This document shows positions 12,615-24,607 of a stretch of DNA of 64,000 bases, one piece after another. The DNA comes from Lumbricus terrestris. Lineage: Eukaryota > Annelida > Clitellata > Crassiclitellata > Lumbricidae. The stretch lies in the NCBI GenBank assembly GCA_949752735.1, contig OX457047.1:41172437-41236436 (forward strand), written 5' to 3'. The notes beneath the pieces are model-generated. The model was given only the letters and a program-made list of their open reading frames with translations. It made no database searches and was not told the DNA's origin. Each line of letters opens with the position of its first letter. The stretch's first letter is position 1. The translations under genes and the position numbers were made by a program.

Positions 12615-12850
12615 CCACGATGATGATGCTGACAATGATTATGCTGATGATGATGACCATGAGTTTGCTGTTGTTGTCGGTGTTGTTACTGATGCTGCTG
12701 TTGTTGTTGTTTTTGTTGTTGATGATGGTGACCATGAGGTTTTGTTGTCGTTGATGACGACGATGATGATGATGATGACGACAACGATGGCGATGACGAT
12801 GATGATGACGATGACTATGATGTTGACAACGACAACGACGACGCCTATAA
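12615..12850. repeat. Degenerate (GAT/GAC/GTT)n trinucleotide array
   Basis: GATGATGAC and GTTGTTGTT units over about 235 bp. Confidence 0.85.
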
Positions 12851-14384
12851 TGACTAGTTTTATCGGCTTGTGACTATCCTCGATGACCTTGCATTTGCAA
12901 ACTGTAGCACACGGCTAGTCTCAACTTTAATCCGGTTTTTTAGATTGGAGTCGAGGTTTATCATTTCGTTCGACTGCTGCCAACACCTGACGTCATTTCG
13001 TTTTATAAGCACGAACAAATTTAATGACAAATTAAAACCGATATTTCATTTCGCGAAGCCTTGAGGCAATTATTTTAATAGAGGTCAGAGAAGGAACGTC
13101 GGTGGGCAAGAAATGACACGCGGGCTGGACATTTTACCTCCGTGGTATGGGACAGAGGATTTTCACACAGCAGCAACCGCTTCTGTATTCAAACACACGG
13201 GCGCATTTGGAGGGGTCGCTAGTTCAATACCCCTCCCGATATAATAAATGGTTTCAGAATTTTAAGACTAATTCTTGGAATCCCCAAAAATGTAAGCGCT
13301 GCCCCACCCATGGACGAGGGCGCCCGCATAACTTTGCGCAGGAGGGCCAAGACATAATGGTCACGGCCAAGAACAAAGCATGAAATAATTGAGAACATGA
13401 GTGGCTTTCAACGAGGTTTCTAAGAGTAAATTTCTCAGTTCCACTTTGCTTACAATTGGTGTCATTGGTGAAATTTGCTAAAGATCCAACACTAGAAGTA
13501 AAACAGATAGGCGTCAATTTTCCAGGGAGGAAGGAAGTGCCCCTCCTGCTCCCATGTACGTTCACGACACCATCCCCCACCAACCCAAGCTTTTTTTTTG
13601 CTACGCCCTGGCATCCAGGCATTTTATGTGCATTGGAAAAAACCCGAATGGAACTAACCACACATCACCAACTCAACATTTTTCCATGGTTTTTATGGCC
13701 CAGCTGCATCCAGGCATCAGCGCCAATTGCCTCTCTCTGGTGACTGGTCCAGCAAGAATCCATAGATGATGCTGGCGATTGGTCCTTTATCTCGATGGAT
13801 ATCAAGGCCTTAGTGGCTGGTGACGCTGGCGCAGTCATCTGTTGCTCTGCGCCCGCCTAGATCACGGCGCGAAATGGCCCGAGCGGAGGGTGGTGGTAAT
13901 CAAGCGATGTGATTGGGGAGCATTTGTGTGGGGAGGGGGTTGATGAAGTGGATAAAACTGACATAGGGATGATGGGATGGAGGGAAGAGGACACAGACGG
14001 CGAGTAGAGAAGAGTCATGACATGGAGAGAGGTTGAACATAGAAACATGCGTATTATTCTACTTGATAAGCACTTCTTTTTTTCGTTCTCTGCCTTTGTA
14101 TACAGGTTCGAATGTTTGACGTCTCCATTCTTTGTAAGCAAGCGAACATAATTATAATATTATGTACATGTGCACGTACTGTACGGTACAATTCAAACAA
14201 GCAAGCAGACGTACACGAATGCACTGTGCATGTAAAGTAAAAGAAAGACAGTGGCACAGCCAGAGAGATAAAGAGACAGAGAGAGAGAGAGATGATGTAA
14301 AATATATCGTCTTTCTGTATGTGTATATTTGTAAACATATATATTTAAATATATAATTAAATTGATTGGTAATTGACAGGAACT
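12851..14384. other. Unassigned 1.5-kb sequence
   Basis: It includes a 135-codon minus-strand frame at 13254-13661 without family resemblance or convincing splice sites. Receptor exons downstream of 23515 would be expected somewhere on the minus strand below element 1, but none could be identified here by eye. Confidence 0.4.
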
Positions 14385-14519
14385 GATGACGATTATAATG
14401 ACGATAACGATGATGATGACTACGACGACTACGACGTCAAAGACGACGACGATGATGATGATGATGACTACAACGACGACGACGATGATGACGACAACGA
14501 CGACGACGATGTTGATGAA
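14385..14519. repeat. (GAC/GAT)n trinucleotide array at the insertion site of LTR element 1
   Basis: GACGAC/GATGAT units run up to the target duplication CATC at 14520-14523. The right flank of element 1 begins CATCGTCAT, so insertion was at the edge of this array. Confidence 0.85.
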
Positions 14520-15306
14520 CATCTGTAACGCCCGCCCCTATCGGCATCCCCGGAGTCGCCACTTCCGGATCCTCGCTCGATATGGCCGCGTGCTGCTGTG
14601 GACGAGCTCTAGAGATAGAGGGAGGACAGGATGAGGTGACTTCTGGGTTCGATTCCCAACCCAGGAAAGGCGGCCAGTCTTTTCGACTACCGTACTCCCT
14701 ATATGAAATTGGCGGCCTACCAGCCAATCTATCACTTCTCCGCAATATACCAGGTTGCGTGAAATCTTTAGGCCTAGCACCCAAAGTTTCCTCCAGGCCG
14801 ATGGTCGAGTGGTATGGCGCGTCCGCAGTGGTAATAGCGGTGAGGTAACCAGGGTTCAAATCCACAGCAGGCTTGGGTACCGGCGATGCCTCTAGCCTTT
14901 CCAATCGTGATACAACTTCCGTCAGCGCTTCCCTGACGTTATCTCTTACAGCCGAGATCTCCTCTCTTACATTCGATTGCACTGAGGAAATAGCATCGCC
15001 TACATTGGATTGCACGGCCAGGACATTAAACTCCACCGTAGCAATCGCCTCTTGCGTCTCTCTGGCATTCAGTTGCAAAGACGACTGTATAGAAGTCATA
15101 GCATCATGAGTTGACTTAGCATGCGCTTGCATAGCCTCTTGTGAAGACTTAGCGTTAGTCTGTATTGCTTCATGAGTGGACCTAGCATTAGTTTGTATTG
15201 CTTCATGAGTGGACCTAGCATTAGTTTGTATTGCCTCGAGCAATATCTCCATAGAAGAAGGGGGCCTAGAAGGCTGAGCGGGAGTGACTGGCCTAGACTC
15301 CTCCAT
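14437..15306 (-). pseudogene. Gag N-terminal fragment in 3' LTR of element 1, reading into flanking DNA
   Basis: The 3' LTR repeats the first 261 Gag codons, from the ATG at 15306, because Gag starts within the LTR. The frame crosses the LTR edge at 14524 and continues for 28 codons into the host trinucleotide array, adding an Arg/His-rich tail. This is a by-product of LTR duplication. An LTR-driven transcript could in principle express it, but nothing in the sequence shows that it does. Confidence 0.7.
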
Positions 15307-15862
15307 AGCGCTATAGAAATGACTCCTATCTTTATAGCTCACGGTCAATATCGCTAGCAGTGAACGAAGTAGTTATTCTTATTAACAAATCAAGCATTCA
15401 ATCCACATCCGTCACATTCAAAGCCATCAATAATCAAAGTCAGAAGTTTAATTAATATTTCTTATTATTCCCAATCAATTGAATCTTCAATTGACATCAA
15501 TTATGTTCAAAGCAATCAAGCATAAAAGTCAGTAAGTTCAATTATCAGTTCCTATCCTTTGTAAAGACATTCAATGAAAATCAAATGCAACAATTCAATG
15601 CAAACACCTATCAACCGGAGTATGCCTAAATTAAATCCCGATTGACTCTCAAGTCCCACAGCCAATTTCAGTTCAGCCCAAAATGTCTTAATAACCGATC
15701 GTATTAATTCCCCAATAAAGCGTACCTTATGTCCGAAGACAAGGGACAAAGCCGATCGTGTGCGAAGAACAGCGACGAAGACGATATCCAAGAGATGCGA
15801 CGACACACACAGAAAGGCGTCGAGTTTGAAACGCCCGAAAAGATCAGCTAAATCCGATGTCT

Positions 15863-15868
15863 TTTATT
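15863..15868 (-). promoter_or_regulatory. Candidate polyadenylation signal, element 1 3' LTR
   Basis: AATAAA on the minus strand, downstream of the TATA-like box in the same LTR. Element 2 has an AATAAA in the equivalent place, which supports a conserved role. Confidence 0.5.
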
Positions 15869-16054
15869 TAATCGACTCCATGTCGAGAGAAAATGAATCG
15901 CCGACAGAATCCGTGTATGCGCAACTAGTGCAAGCAGGCGCTTATCCTGGCCATACTTCACCAACTTGATCGAGCCTAAAACTACCAACCGCCGCAATAC
16001 ATCCGACCGCCCTGAGATCCTGTGCGCAACTGAGCCTCTCAGCGTTGCGCTGCT

Positions 16055-16063
16055 CTTTTATTA
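16055..16063 (-). promoter_or_regulatory. Candidate TATA box, element 1 3' LTR
   Basis: TAATAAAAG on the minus strand, followed by AGCAGCGCAACGCTGAGAGG, a stretch close to that after TATAAAAG in element 2. A sense transcript from this LTR would run toward lower coordinates, the same direction as the receptor gene. Confidence 0.45.
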
Positions 16064-16720
16064 CTGCCTGACAAGGAGAGCGTCCCTCTACTACGCATGC
16101 GCAGCTGAAGAGCCGAGCGCGCCGAACCAGCAGCTGTGCAGCTGTCTCAAGGCGGCAAGAATCAGCTGCCACGTGCGTCCTCTCCTGTGTATCTCCGCGT
16201 CTGTCTGTAGCTCACTATCTTTCTCCTTCTATCTCTCCTTCTGAAAGGCGCCATCTGCCGCTGATCACGTAGGCATCAAATGCACCAGTTCAACCTTGAG
16301 AAAACACACGTACACAGACCCACACGCCAACGGTGTTTCCTTCTCAATCCGTGTCCCTGCCTGTGCTTGTCTGGCTGGCTGTATTCCTCGCTCACTCTGA
16401 TCGTCAGACCACCTCAGAGAGCGTGCGAAAGTTTAATTACCCTCATCGACTGCAAGCGGCGCGGCCTTTGAAGACAGCGACCGACGATCGCTGAGAGCGT
16501 GTGAACATATACCAATTAATGGAACAGCAACGACTGCTGCCTACGTCAGCGGTCGCTGTGACCCGTGTCAAGCGCAAATCAACATTAAAATATAGGTCAC
16601 ACAAGGCAGCTCAAAAATACAGAAATAAAACAAATATATCAGATCCCTGAAACCCCATAATCGATCAAAAATTAAATAAAATAATATTAGCGACCCGTAG
16701 CGTAGTTATACGTCGCTACA

Positions 16721-16800
16721 CTATTCTCGGCCCTCCCTGATTTCAGGATCCCTTTAATTGGACAAATGGATCCTGAAATGTTAGTAAGGCCATACTCCAA
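16721..16800 (-). promoter_or_regulatory. Purine tract and stem-loop upstream of 3' LTR, element 1
   Basis: In minus orientation an inverted repeat with 11-bp arms (TTTCAGGATCC/GGATCCTGAAA) is followed by AATCAGGGAGGGCCGAGAATAG directly before the LTR. The purine-rich run is the likely polypurine tract for plus-strand priming. The same arrangement occurs in element 2, so it is conserved between the two subfamilies. Confidence 0.55.
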
Positions 16801-18877
16801 TTTTTACATCAAGGATTCAAATGCAAGAATTAAAAATATATGCAATGAACAGTCATCAACGTAAGCATCAGAAAGTTCACATTTTAGCGTTAAATGTCAG
16901 TTCAAGCGAAAGAAACATTTATTATTATTATAATTATATAGCTCCATCGCTAATAGTTCAGTAAAGCTCAAAAGCAATTCTATATATAGGTCTCCTTGAG
17001 TTTAGTTAAGCACAAAGTCCTCCACGGCAAGCATTGACTTAAGAACCCACGGGACAGCCACAAAAACCACTAGACTTCCGTTACCTTTACAACAGGTCAT
17101 CTGATTAATAGGCCACCCATAGCCTTTACCATAGAGACTTCTTTAGGCATTTCACTGTAGGCAAACGTCTACATTTAAAGACTCATCTAAGCAGTTAAAC
17201 CTAAGTCTCTAATCCCATTAACAACGGTGCTATCATAGCAAATTACCTGAGACTACACACACAGCTTAAGTCTCCAAAGGCCAATGCTCATTATAACTAT
17301 CCGTAGGCTCCCCATCAAAGCCTACCGTAGGAGACCAAGCCTAACTTCAGCTTAATAAGCCGCTCCCTTCCCAACATCTTTCAGTAGGCCTACTTAATTA
17401 TTAAAAATGCAACCGATTATGCACAGAATTAAAATAGGCCATTTAAACATAGGCTAACGTAACATATTATTGCAATTAACGTTAAAGAACAGATACAGCG
17501 TAACCTTAAAAATCATAGGCCTAAAAGGATTATCCTGATTTTAATATGAGATCTTAGTCTAAAGCGCAATTCAACAGTTAGGCCACTTTAGTCTACTATA
17601 AATCCTTATGCATCATTGCATAGCATCAAGGCCTATTATCTTTCCTTCATTCTATCAGTGATGCAGCGGAGACTAACGGGACCACCCACGCGCCTGGGAA
17701 ACAACGATTGCTAATTAATCGCCGCTCTTTGATGCGTCGACTCGTTCTCCCCCCTCTCTACAATTGGCTTCTGTAGGAGTCGTGGGAACGGAGACGACTG
17801 GCAGCACGACTAAACCAGCCTATAATTAGTCCATGTACAGCGTACAACATGGCAAAATTATGCCTACAATAAGCGAACTCAAAATTAGGTCATTCATTAA
17901 TCCAAATATAAATCTGCACAGGATTAATAATAAAATTAAATCCAATGCCACAAAATTATTTAGGCTAACCTCATTTCTCGCACAGACAGAACTTCTAATT
18001 ATTTTATGCCTAGTCCTAATTAATATCACTAGGCCTCGCAGTTTAACCATATAATTCCATTGCAGGCGGGAATCAGGCAAAACCGCAAAACTAATGCAAA
18101 AATTACACAGCATAACTAAATTATCGCTTATTCCTCCGCGTTGGGCTATCAAAACATGTAGGCCTACATTTTAATCGAGACCAACTATATATATAATCCC
18201 GTTGCGATCTGATATTATTCGTAAAGCAACAGCATGATTAAATATTATTGTCGCCCATGTCTTAACATTATTGAAACTCTTAGGCCTACAATTTTAATCG
18301 AGGCATATTATTTATATATATAAAATGCCGACAAATTTTGCCGAACCCCAGAATAATAAGCCTATAGGCCTATACTCAAGGTAAACCATATATATATAGG
18401 CCTAATGCAGATTTCGACTTTGAGCGTTATCTCACAATTACTTCTTAAAGACATAGGCCTACTATTTTAACAAAGGCCATAATATCACATAATCACATCA
18501 TCATGGCTAATTCCACTACAAGTCTAAATTCAAGGTCACATAATCGTGATCAATGGCCTTAACTAAAATAGGCAATCTTATATACATCTACAGGTAAAAC
18601 CAATATTTATATAGCGCAATGCAGGCAATGACAGTCCAGTTTTCTGTCTACAGCAGAGGCAATACTGAAATTGTCCATCTCTGAAATACAATGCAATGCA
18701 GTACACATATGAATGCACAACGTACGATGCAAGAATACAGTTATTTACACAGTAACCCACACATGTAAAGACTTCCACATGTAAATCAAAAATGTATTCA
18801 TCAAAATCAAAATAAAACAGTGGTTACAGATGCTTCTGCATTCATAATGGCCGCCATTAAGCGGTCATTTAACAGAG
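16721..18877 (-). other. Non-coding 3' region of element 1
   Basis: About 2.16 kb between the Gag stop and the 3' LTR. No pol-like frame is found. It aligns by eye with 39925-42628 of element 2 (for example the CAGTTTTCTGTCTACAGCAG stretch). Next to the LTR it has a conserved inverted repeat TTTCAGGATCC...GGATCCTGAAA and a purine run. AGGCCTA motifs are frequent. Confidence 0.75.
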
Positions 18878-21800
18878 TTACCCAGCCGACGTCAAGTTTT
18901 CAGGCGGACGAAGTCCGGTCGGTTCTCCCAGCATCCTCCAGATCCGGTCCTCAGGGGGTCCATTGCGAAGCGGACAGCTCCTCAAAAGGTGCGAACTGTC
19001 GTCACAGTAGAAACAGCGTCGTTCCTCTCTTGGTGAGTTCCGACCACTGTCCCGCCTCCTCGACGATGATGGCGACCTCCGCGACCGACGCTCCTGGTTC
19101 TGCCCGTTCCGCTGGTCCCTGCTCGGCGCTGGAGCGGACCGAACAGCGAACACACGACCAACGCTGGGGTTGTCGTGGTTATCGCCCACAGGTTGTCCAA
19201 GGTTGTCGCTAGGTGGAGCCTGCTGCTGTTGTCGAAGAGGACAGAAGCGCGCTATGTGGTCCGTCGCAGAACATTCGAAGCATCTCCGCGGCGATGGTCT
19301 TGCCTCCGTTTCCACTTCTCTCTGTGGTCGACTTCTACAGGCCGAGCTCAAATGACCAAGCCGATGACATAGGAAACACCGTGGAGTTCCCCGTCCATTG
19401 CCTCCATTGGCGTTCGACCATTCGTTTCTTGTTGACCCGTTCTGGCCTCTCCATGACCCGCGATTATTGTCTCTGTACTGAGGCGTCGGCACCGATTGTT
19501 TCGCTTGTTTCTCCAACTGTTCTATGCGGTGTAGCAGGGCCTCCACCACCGATTCTTCTTCTTCTCTGACAGCGTTAACACGTCCATATCGTCGGTCTTG
19601 TTGTTCATGGCCGCCGGCCTCTGCTTTCTGATAGCCGTCCAATCGCATCGCTACCTTGTAGGCTTCGTCGAGGGATTTCGGTTCTCGCTCTCGGATTTTC
19701 AGAGCAAGCGTTCTATCTCTCAGGGCATCCAAGAATGCACGAACAGCAATTGCTTCGCTGTGGACAGTCGAAGAGCCCGGATACGCACGCGAGGTCAGAC
19801 GGCGCACATCATCGACCAAGGCTCCCATATCTTCATCGGCTTTCTGCTTTCGAGTACTCAGCTGTGTCTGAAATAAAGCTTGCTGTTCAGCGTTACCATA
19901 TCGTTCTCGAAGTCGCTGTACCAAAGCCGTCCAAGTGTCCAAGCTATCTGCGTTCGACTCGCTCAGCAAATGAGTCGCCGGTTCAACCAATGAGACTACT
20001 AATTGGTTCAATCTCTCCTCGTCCGTCCATCTGTTATTCCTGGCGCACACGGAGAATTTTCGTAAGAATGTTTCAACGTCCGTCTTTCCGCTAAAAGACC
20101 CGAGTTTCAGGAATTGTGTTGGCTTGGTAGACGAAGGCGACGACTGTTTGGCCTCGCCCTCTTTAGCTGTCGTCGACGCGGTCGGTTCTGCTTCCTTGAT
20201 TGTTCCCTTTGAACCGATCGACGGTAACCCCCAGTCGCCGGTCGTTTGCGTTGCGACGGTGGTCGTCGGGACAACTTTAATAGGGCCGACTGAAGCGTTG
20301 GTAGACGTCCGTGCTCTCGTTTCACCAACCGCAGACGTCGCTTTATCATCGCCCGTCGTTTCATTCTTCTCCAGAGGTGTCGACTTCGTTACCGTCTGAC
20401 ATCGCGGTAATTCGGCGTCACGGCTAAATCCGAAGTTCTGCGCACCCAGGCATGAACTCATCCTCGCCGATTCCACGACCGTTGGCCACCGAGGAAAGAC
20501 GGCGTCGCTTGGTCGAAGCGGGTCGAGACAGCGAGGCGGGTCGACCCAAACCCGGTTGTCGCTGCTACCGTAGAAAGCGTTCGGAGCGTAGGTCGGAGCA
20601 TACCTCCACGGCATGTTTGAATGGTCGGGACGAGCGTATGGTTGCATCCAGTCGACCGTTGCCATCGCCGCTGGTCCAGGAGGAAGGTCGGGTCGAGCGT
20701 AGTCTCGACCAACCATGGTCGAAGTTGCACGACCGTGGAAAGCACCGTCGGGCATTGAGGTCGGCATTCCCGACGTTGGTTGCCGGCTGTCGATCCGGTG
20801 CTGCGCCGTTTCCGCTCTTTGTTGATCGACGAACGCAGGCGGTTCTTGCATCCTCCATTGCGGATCAAGTCGAGAATATGCACCGTGGGAAGGCGACGAA
20901 GAGGCAAAAGGAACTGGATTGACCTTATCACCCCCCTCCCGTGACAATTTATTAGCGATCGGTTTATTTATTTCCAAATTTCTAAACTCCGGTTACCGTG
21001 CTGCATGCATTCTGTTATCAATTATTTTAACAGTTTTAGGTCTAGATTCCATTATCTTGCTGATTTCAATGTCTACACTACCATCATCAGACATTATATC
21101 CACAATATCAGCAAATTCCCTTTCCTTCCTTCTTTCAAAAGACATTGCCATTTCGCCTGTTCTAGCATAGTCAGTTTCCTCTTCTAACCTATCATCACCA
21201 AAATCTCTAGAACTAATTTGACCCCACTGGCTGGGACCAATTGTAACGCCCGCCCCTATCGGCATCCCCGGAGTCGCCACTTCCGGATCCTCGCTCGATA
21301 TGGCCGCGTGCTGCTGTGGACGAGCTCTAGAGATAGAGGGAGGACAGGATGAGGTGACTTCTGGGTTCGATTCCCAACCCAGGAAAGGCGGCCAGTCTTT
21401 TCGACTACCGTACTCCCTATATGAAATTGGCGGCCTACCAGCCAATCTATCACTTCTCCGCAATATACCAGGTTGCGTGAAATCTTTAGGCCTAGCACCC
21501 AAAGTTTCCTCCAGGCCGATGGTCGAGTGGTATGGCGCGTCCGCAGTGGTAATAGCGGTGAGGTAACCAGGGTTCAAATCCACAGCAGGCTTGGGTACCG
21601 GCGATGCCTCTAGCCTTTCCAATCGTGATACAACTTCCGTCAGCGCTTCCCTGACGTTATCTCTTACAGCCGAGATCTCCTCTCTTACATTCGATTGCAC
21701 TGAGGAAATAGCATCGCCTACATTGGATTGCACGGCCAGGACATTAAACTCCACCGTAGCAATCGCCTCTTGCGTCTCTCTGGCATTCAGTTGCAAAGAC

Positions 21801-22024
21801 GACTGTATAGAAGTCATAGCATCATGAGTTGACTTAGCATGCGCTTGCATAGCCTCTTGTGAAGACTTAGCGTTAGTCTGTATTGCTTCATGAGTGGACC
21901 TAGCATTAGTTTGTATTGCTTCATGAGTGGACCTAGCATTAGTTTGTATTGCCTCGAGCAATATCTCCATAGAAGAAGGGGGCCTAGAAGGCTGAGCGGG
22001 AGTGACTGGCCTAGACTCCTCCAT
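18878..22024 (-). pseudogene. gag: Gag of LTR element 1, interrupted by one in-frame stop
   Basis: From the ATG at 22024 the frame runs 1049 codons including the final stop, broken once by a TAA at 20993-20995; element 2 has a Gln codon there. The first 261 codons lie in the 5' LTR. The order is: an N-terminal array of 11-residue repeats (EAIQTNARSTH type, then SVQSNVREEIS type) predicted to form coiled coil; a long Pro/Ser/Arg-rich linker; a capsid-like Retrotrans_gag region starting near KLGSFSGKTDVETFLRKF; and three zinc knuckles CX2CX4HX4C (CFLCHRLGHLSSAC, CFECSATDHIARFC, CFYCDDSSHLLRSC) separated by Arg/Ser-rich segments. Gag would form particles and bind element RNA. The two pieces remain open, so the stop may be recent. 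Confidence 0.88.
21222..21239 (-). promoter_or_regulatory. Candidate primer-binding site, element 1
   Basis: In minus orientation, two bases after the LTR end, the sequence reads TGGTCCCAGCCAGTGGGG. TGG pairs with the CCA end of a tRNA. Element 2 has the same stretch with one difference. The primer tRNA could not be assigned. Unusually, this site lies inside the Gag frame. Confidence 0.6.
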
Positions 22025-23438
22025 AGCGCTATAGAAATGACTCCTATCTTTATAGCTCACGGTCAATATCGCTAGCAGTGAACGAAGTAGTTATTCTTAT
22101 TAACAAATCAAGCATTCAATCCACATCCGTCACATTCAAAGCCATCAATAATCAAAGTCAGAAGTTTAATTAATATTTCTTATTATTCCCAATCAATTGA
22201 ATCTTCAATTGACATCAATTATGTTCAAAGCAATCAAGCATAAAAGTCAGTAAGTTCAATTATCAGTTCCTATCCTTTGTAAAGACATTCAATGAAAATC
22301 AAATGCAACAATTCAATGCAAACACCTATCAACCGGAGTATGCCTAAATTAAATCCCGATTGACTCTCAAGTCCCACAGCCAATTTCAGTTCAGCCCAAA
22401 ATGTCTTAATAACCGATCGTATTAATTCCCCAATAAAGCGTACCTTATGTCCGAAGACAAGGGACAAAGCCGATCGTGTGCGAAGAACAGCGACGAAGAC
22501 GATATCCAAGAGATGCGACGACACACACAGAAAGGCGTCGAGTTTGAAACGCCCGAAAAGATCAGCTAAATCCGATGTCTTTTATTTAATCGACTCCATG
22601 TCGAGAGAAAATGAATCGCCGACAGAATCCGTGTATGCGCAACTAGTGCAAGCAGGCGCTTATCCTGGCCATACTTCACCAACTTGATCGAGCCTAAAAC
22701 TACCAACCGCCGCAATACATCCGACCGCCCTGAGATCCTGTGCGCAACTGAGCCTCTCAGCGTTGCGCTGCTCTTTTATTACTGCCTGACAAGGAGAGCG
22801 TCCCTCTACTACGCATGCGCAGCTGAAGAGCCGAGCGCGCCGAACCAGCAGCTGTGCAGCTGTCTCAAGGCGGCAAGAATCAGCTGCCACGTGCGTCCTC
22901 TCCTGTGTATCTCCGCGTCTGTCTGTAGCTCACTATCTTTCTCCTTCTATCTCTCCTTCTGAAAGGCGCCATCTGCCGCTGATCACGTAGGCATCAAATG
23001 CACCAGTTCAACCTTGAGAAAACACACGTACACAGACCCACACGCCAACGGTGTTTCCTTCTCAATCCGTGTCCCTGCCTGTGCTTGTCTGGCTGGCTGT
23101 ATTCCTCGCTCACTCTGATCGTCAGACCACCTCAGAGAGCGTGCGAAAGTTTAATTACCCTCATCGACTGCAAGCGGCGCGGCCTTTGAAGACAGCGACC
23201 GACGATCGCTGAGAGCGTGTGAACATATACCAATTAATGGAACAGCAACGACTGCTGCCTACGTCAGCGGTCGCTGTGACCCGTGTCAAGCGCAAATCAA
23301 CATTAAAATATAGGTCACACAAGGCAGCTCAAAAATACAGAAATAAAACAAATATGTCAGATCCCTGAAACCCCATAATCGATCAAAAATTAAATAAAAT
23401 AATATTAGCGACCCGTAGCGTAGTTATACGTCGCTACA
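21242..23438 (-). repeat. 5' LTR of element 1, containing the Gag start
   Basis: 2197 bp, same length as the 3' LTR. It holds a TATA-like TAATAAAAG (22773-22781), AATAAA (22581-22586) and Gag codons 1-261. The start of the LTR can form a GTAGCG/CGCTAC stem-loop, also present in element 2. Perfect 33-bp tandem units lie in the Gag part near 21881-21954. Confidence 0.93.
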
Positions 23439-23514
23439 CATCGTCATATTCTCAACCATAATACATCAAAACATGCATTATTAATCATTTCTAAAAAGCC
23501 AGTCCGTTACTTAC

Positions 23515-23682
23515 CTGTAGTTTGTCGTCACCCTGTCCCGCGGGTGGGGTGTTCAGTTTCACCCACTTGGTCCAATCCTTTCGGGCAAGGTCGACTTGTG
23601 GTTGCGTTGGGTCAACCAAACGGAAGCCAGTTATGTTGACCCCTCCAAACCGGAAGTGGGAAAGGTCGATTTCGTCGATGGT
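23515..23682 (-). CDS. Exon of AMPA/kainate-class ionotropic glutamate receptor (ATD)
   Basis: A 168-bp (56-codon) exon bounded by an upstream acceptor TTATCATTGTTCAG and a downstream donor GTAAGT, phase 0 at both ends. It encodes IDLSHFRFGGVNITGFRLVD and continues to GDDKLQ. The F.Y/F.GGVN.TGFR.V pattern is characteristic of the amino-terminal (ligand-independent) domain of AMPA/kainate receptors and closer to kainate subunits. It follows exon 24832-24885 directly in protein order. These receptors are cation channels of the postsynaptic membrane opened by glutamate; this domain drives subunit assembly. LTR element 1 begins 72 bp beyond the donor. The exact subunit cannot be assigned. Confidence 0.82.
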
Positions 23683-23699
23683 CTGAACAATGATAACAG

Positions 23700-24054
<355 letters not shown>

Positions 24055-24107
24055 GAAACGCTCTATTCATATTCTGTGTCCTAATCGGTGAAAGTGTCCC
24101 TAAAGGC

Positions 24108-24220
24108 GGCGACATTTGCAGTTTAACGTCACTGTGTGGTAACAAAGACCATTAGCGACGCTCTCCTCCTTTATCCAGGCTTGGGACTGGCACTGGCAGA
24201 GTGCAACCAGTGGCGGAGTT
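24108..24220 (-). mobile_element. 113-bp short interspersed element, copy 4, with 14-bp target duplication
   Basis: Flanked by GTGTCCCTAAAGGC at 24094-24107 and 24221-24234. The 113-bp body contains GCAGTTTAACGTCACTGTGT, GGTAACAAAGACCATTAGCG, CTCCTCCTTTATCCAGGCTT and GGGACTGGCACTGGCAGAGT. The long flanking duplication indicates target-primed reverse transcription, as for a SINE. I could not identify the parent RNA gene; no clear tRNA A/B boxes were seen. Confidence 0.8.
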
Positions 24221-24282
24221 GTGTCCCTAAAGGCAAGTGCGTTCTAGCGTTGTATCATCAGCGAGATTCGCTGGAACAAAAA

Positions 24283-24420
<138 letters not shown>

Positions 24421-24427
24421 ATATTTT

Positions 24428-24466
24428 TTTTTGCCCTGAGGTACTTTGTTCCCCCAGGGACTTATA
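24428..24466 (-). repeat. Retroelement 3'-tail fragment, copy 2
   Basis: Nearly the same as 23848-23886 (CCCTGGGGGAACAAAGTACC then TCAGGGC and an A run), again directly next to an (AAT)n array. Confidence 0.5.
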
Positions 24467-24501
24467 AAATATAAAAGCAATGTGCCTGGAACGGCTAAAC
24501 C

Positions 24502-24607
<106 letters not shown>

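Larger units (their letters stand above)
14524..16720 (-). repeat. 3' LTR of element 1
   Basis: 2197 bp, TG...CA termini in minus orientation. It contains a TATA-like TAATAAAAG (16055-16063), an AATAAA (15863-15868) about 190 bp further along the transcript, and the first 261 codons of Gag. If the TATA and AATAAA mark the R region, all Gag sequence in this LTR lies in U5. Confidence 0.93.
14524..23438 (-). mobile_element. LTR retrotransposon 1, gag-only, non-autonomous (8.9 kb)
   Basis: Two 2197-bp direct repeats (14524-16720, 21242-23438) start TGTAGCG and end GCGTTACA in minus orientation. The insert is bounded by a 4-bp CATC duplication (14520-14523, 23439-23442). A primer-binding-site candidate, a purine-rich tract and one long Gag frame are present. 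No protease, reverse transcriptase, RNase H or integrase is seen in the 4.5-kb interior. I noticed only one LTR-LTR mismatch (in the ATATATCAG/ATATGTCAG stretch), implying a recent insertion. It resembles Ty3/Gypsy Gag in style; family unassigned. It lies 72 bp downstream of receptor exon 23515-23682, in the same orientation. Confidence 0.93.

Noticed and set aside
13254..13661. 135-codon minus-strand open frame
   Set aside because: No family resemblance, no splice context, and no repeat-independent support.
20119..20931. Open frames on both strands overlapping Gag of element 1
   Set aside because: GC-rich Gag coding sequence leaves other frames open; the same shadows occur in element 2.
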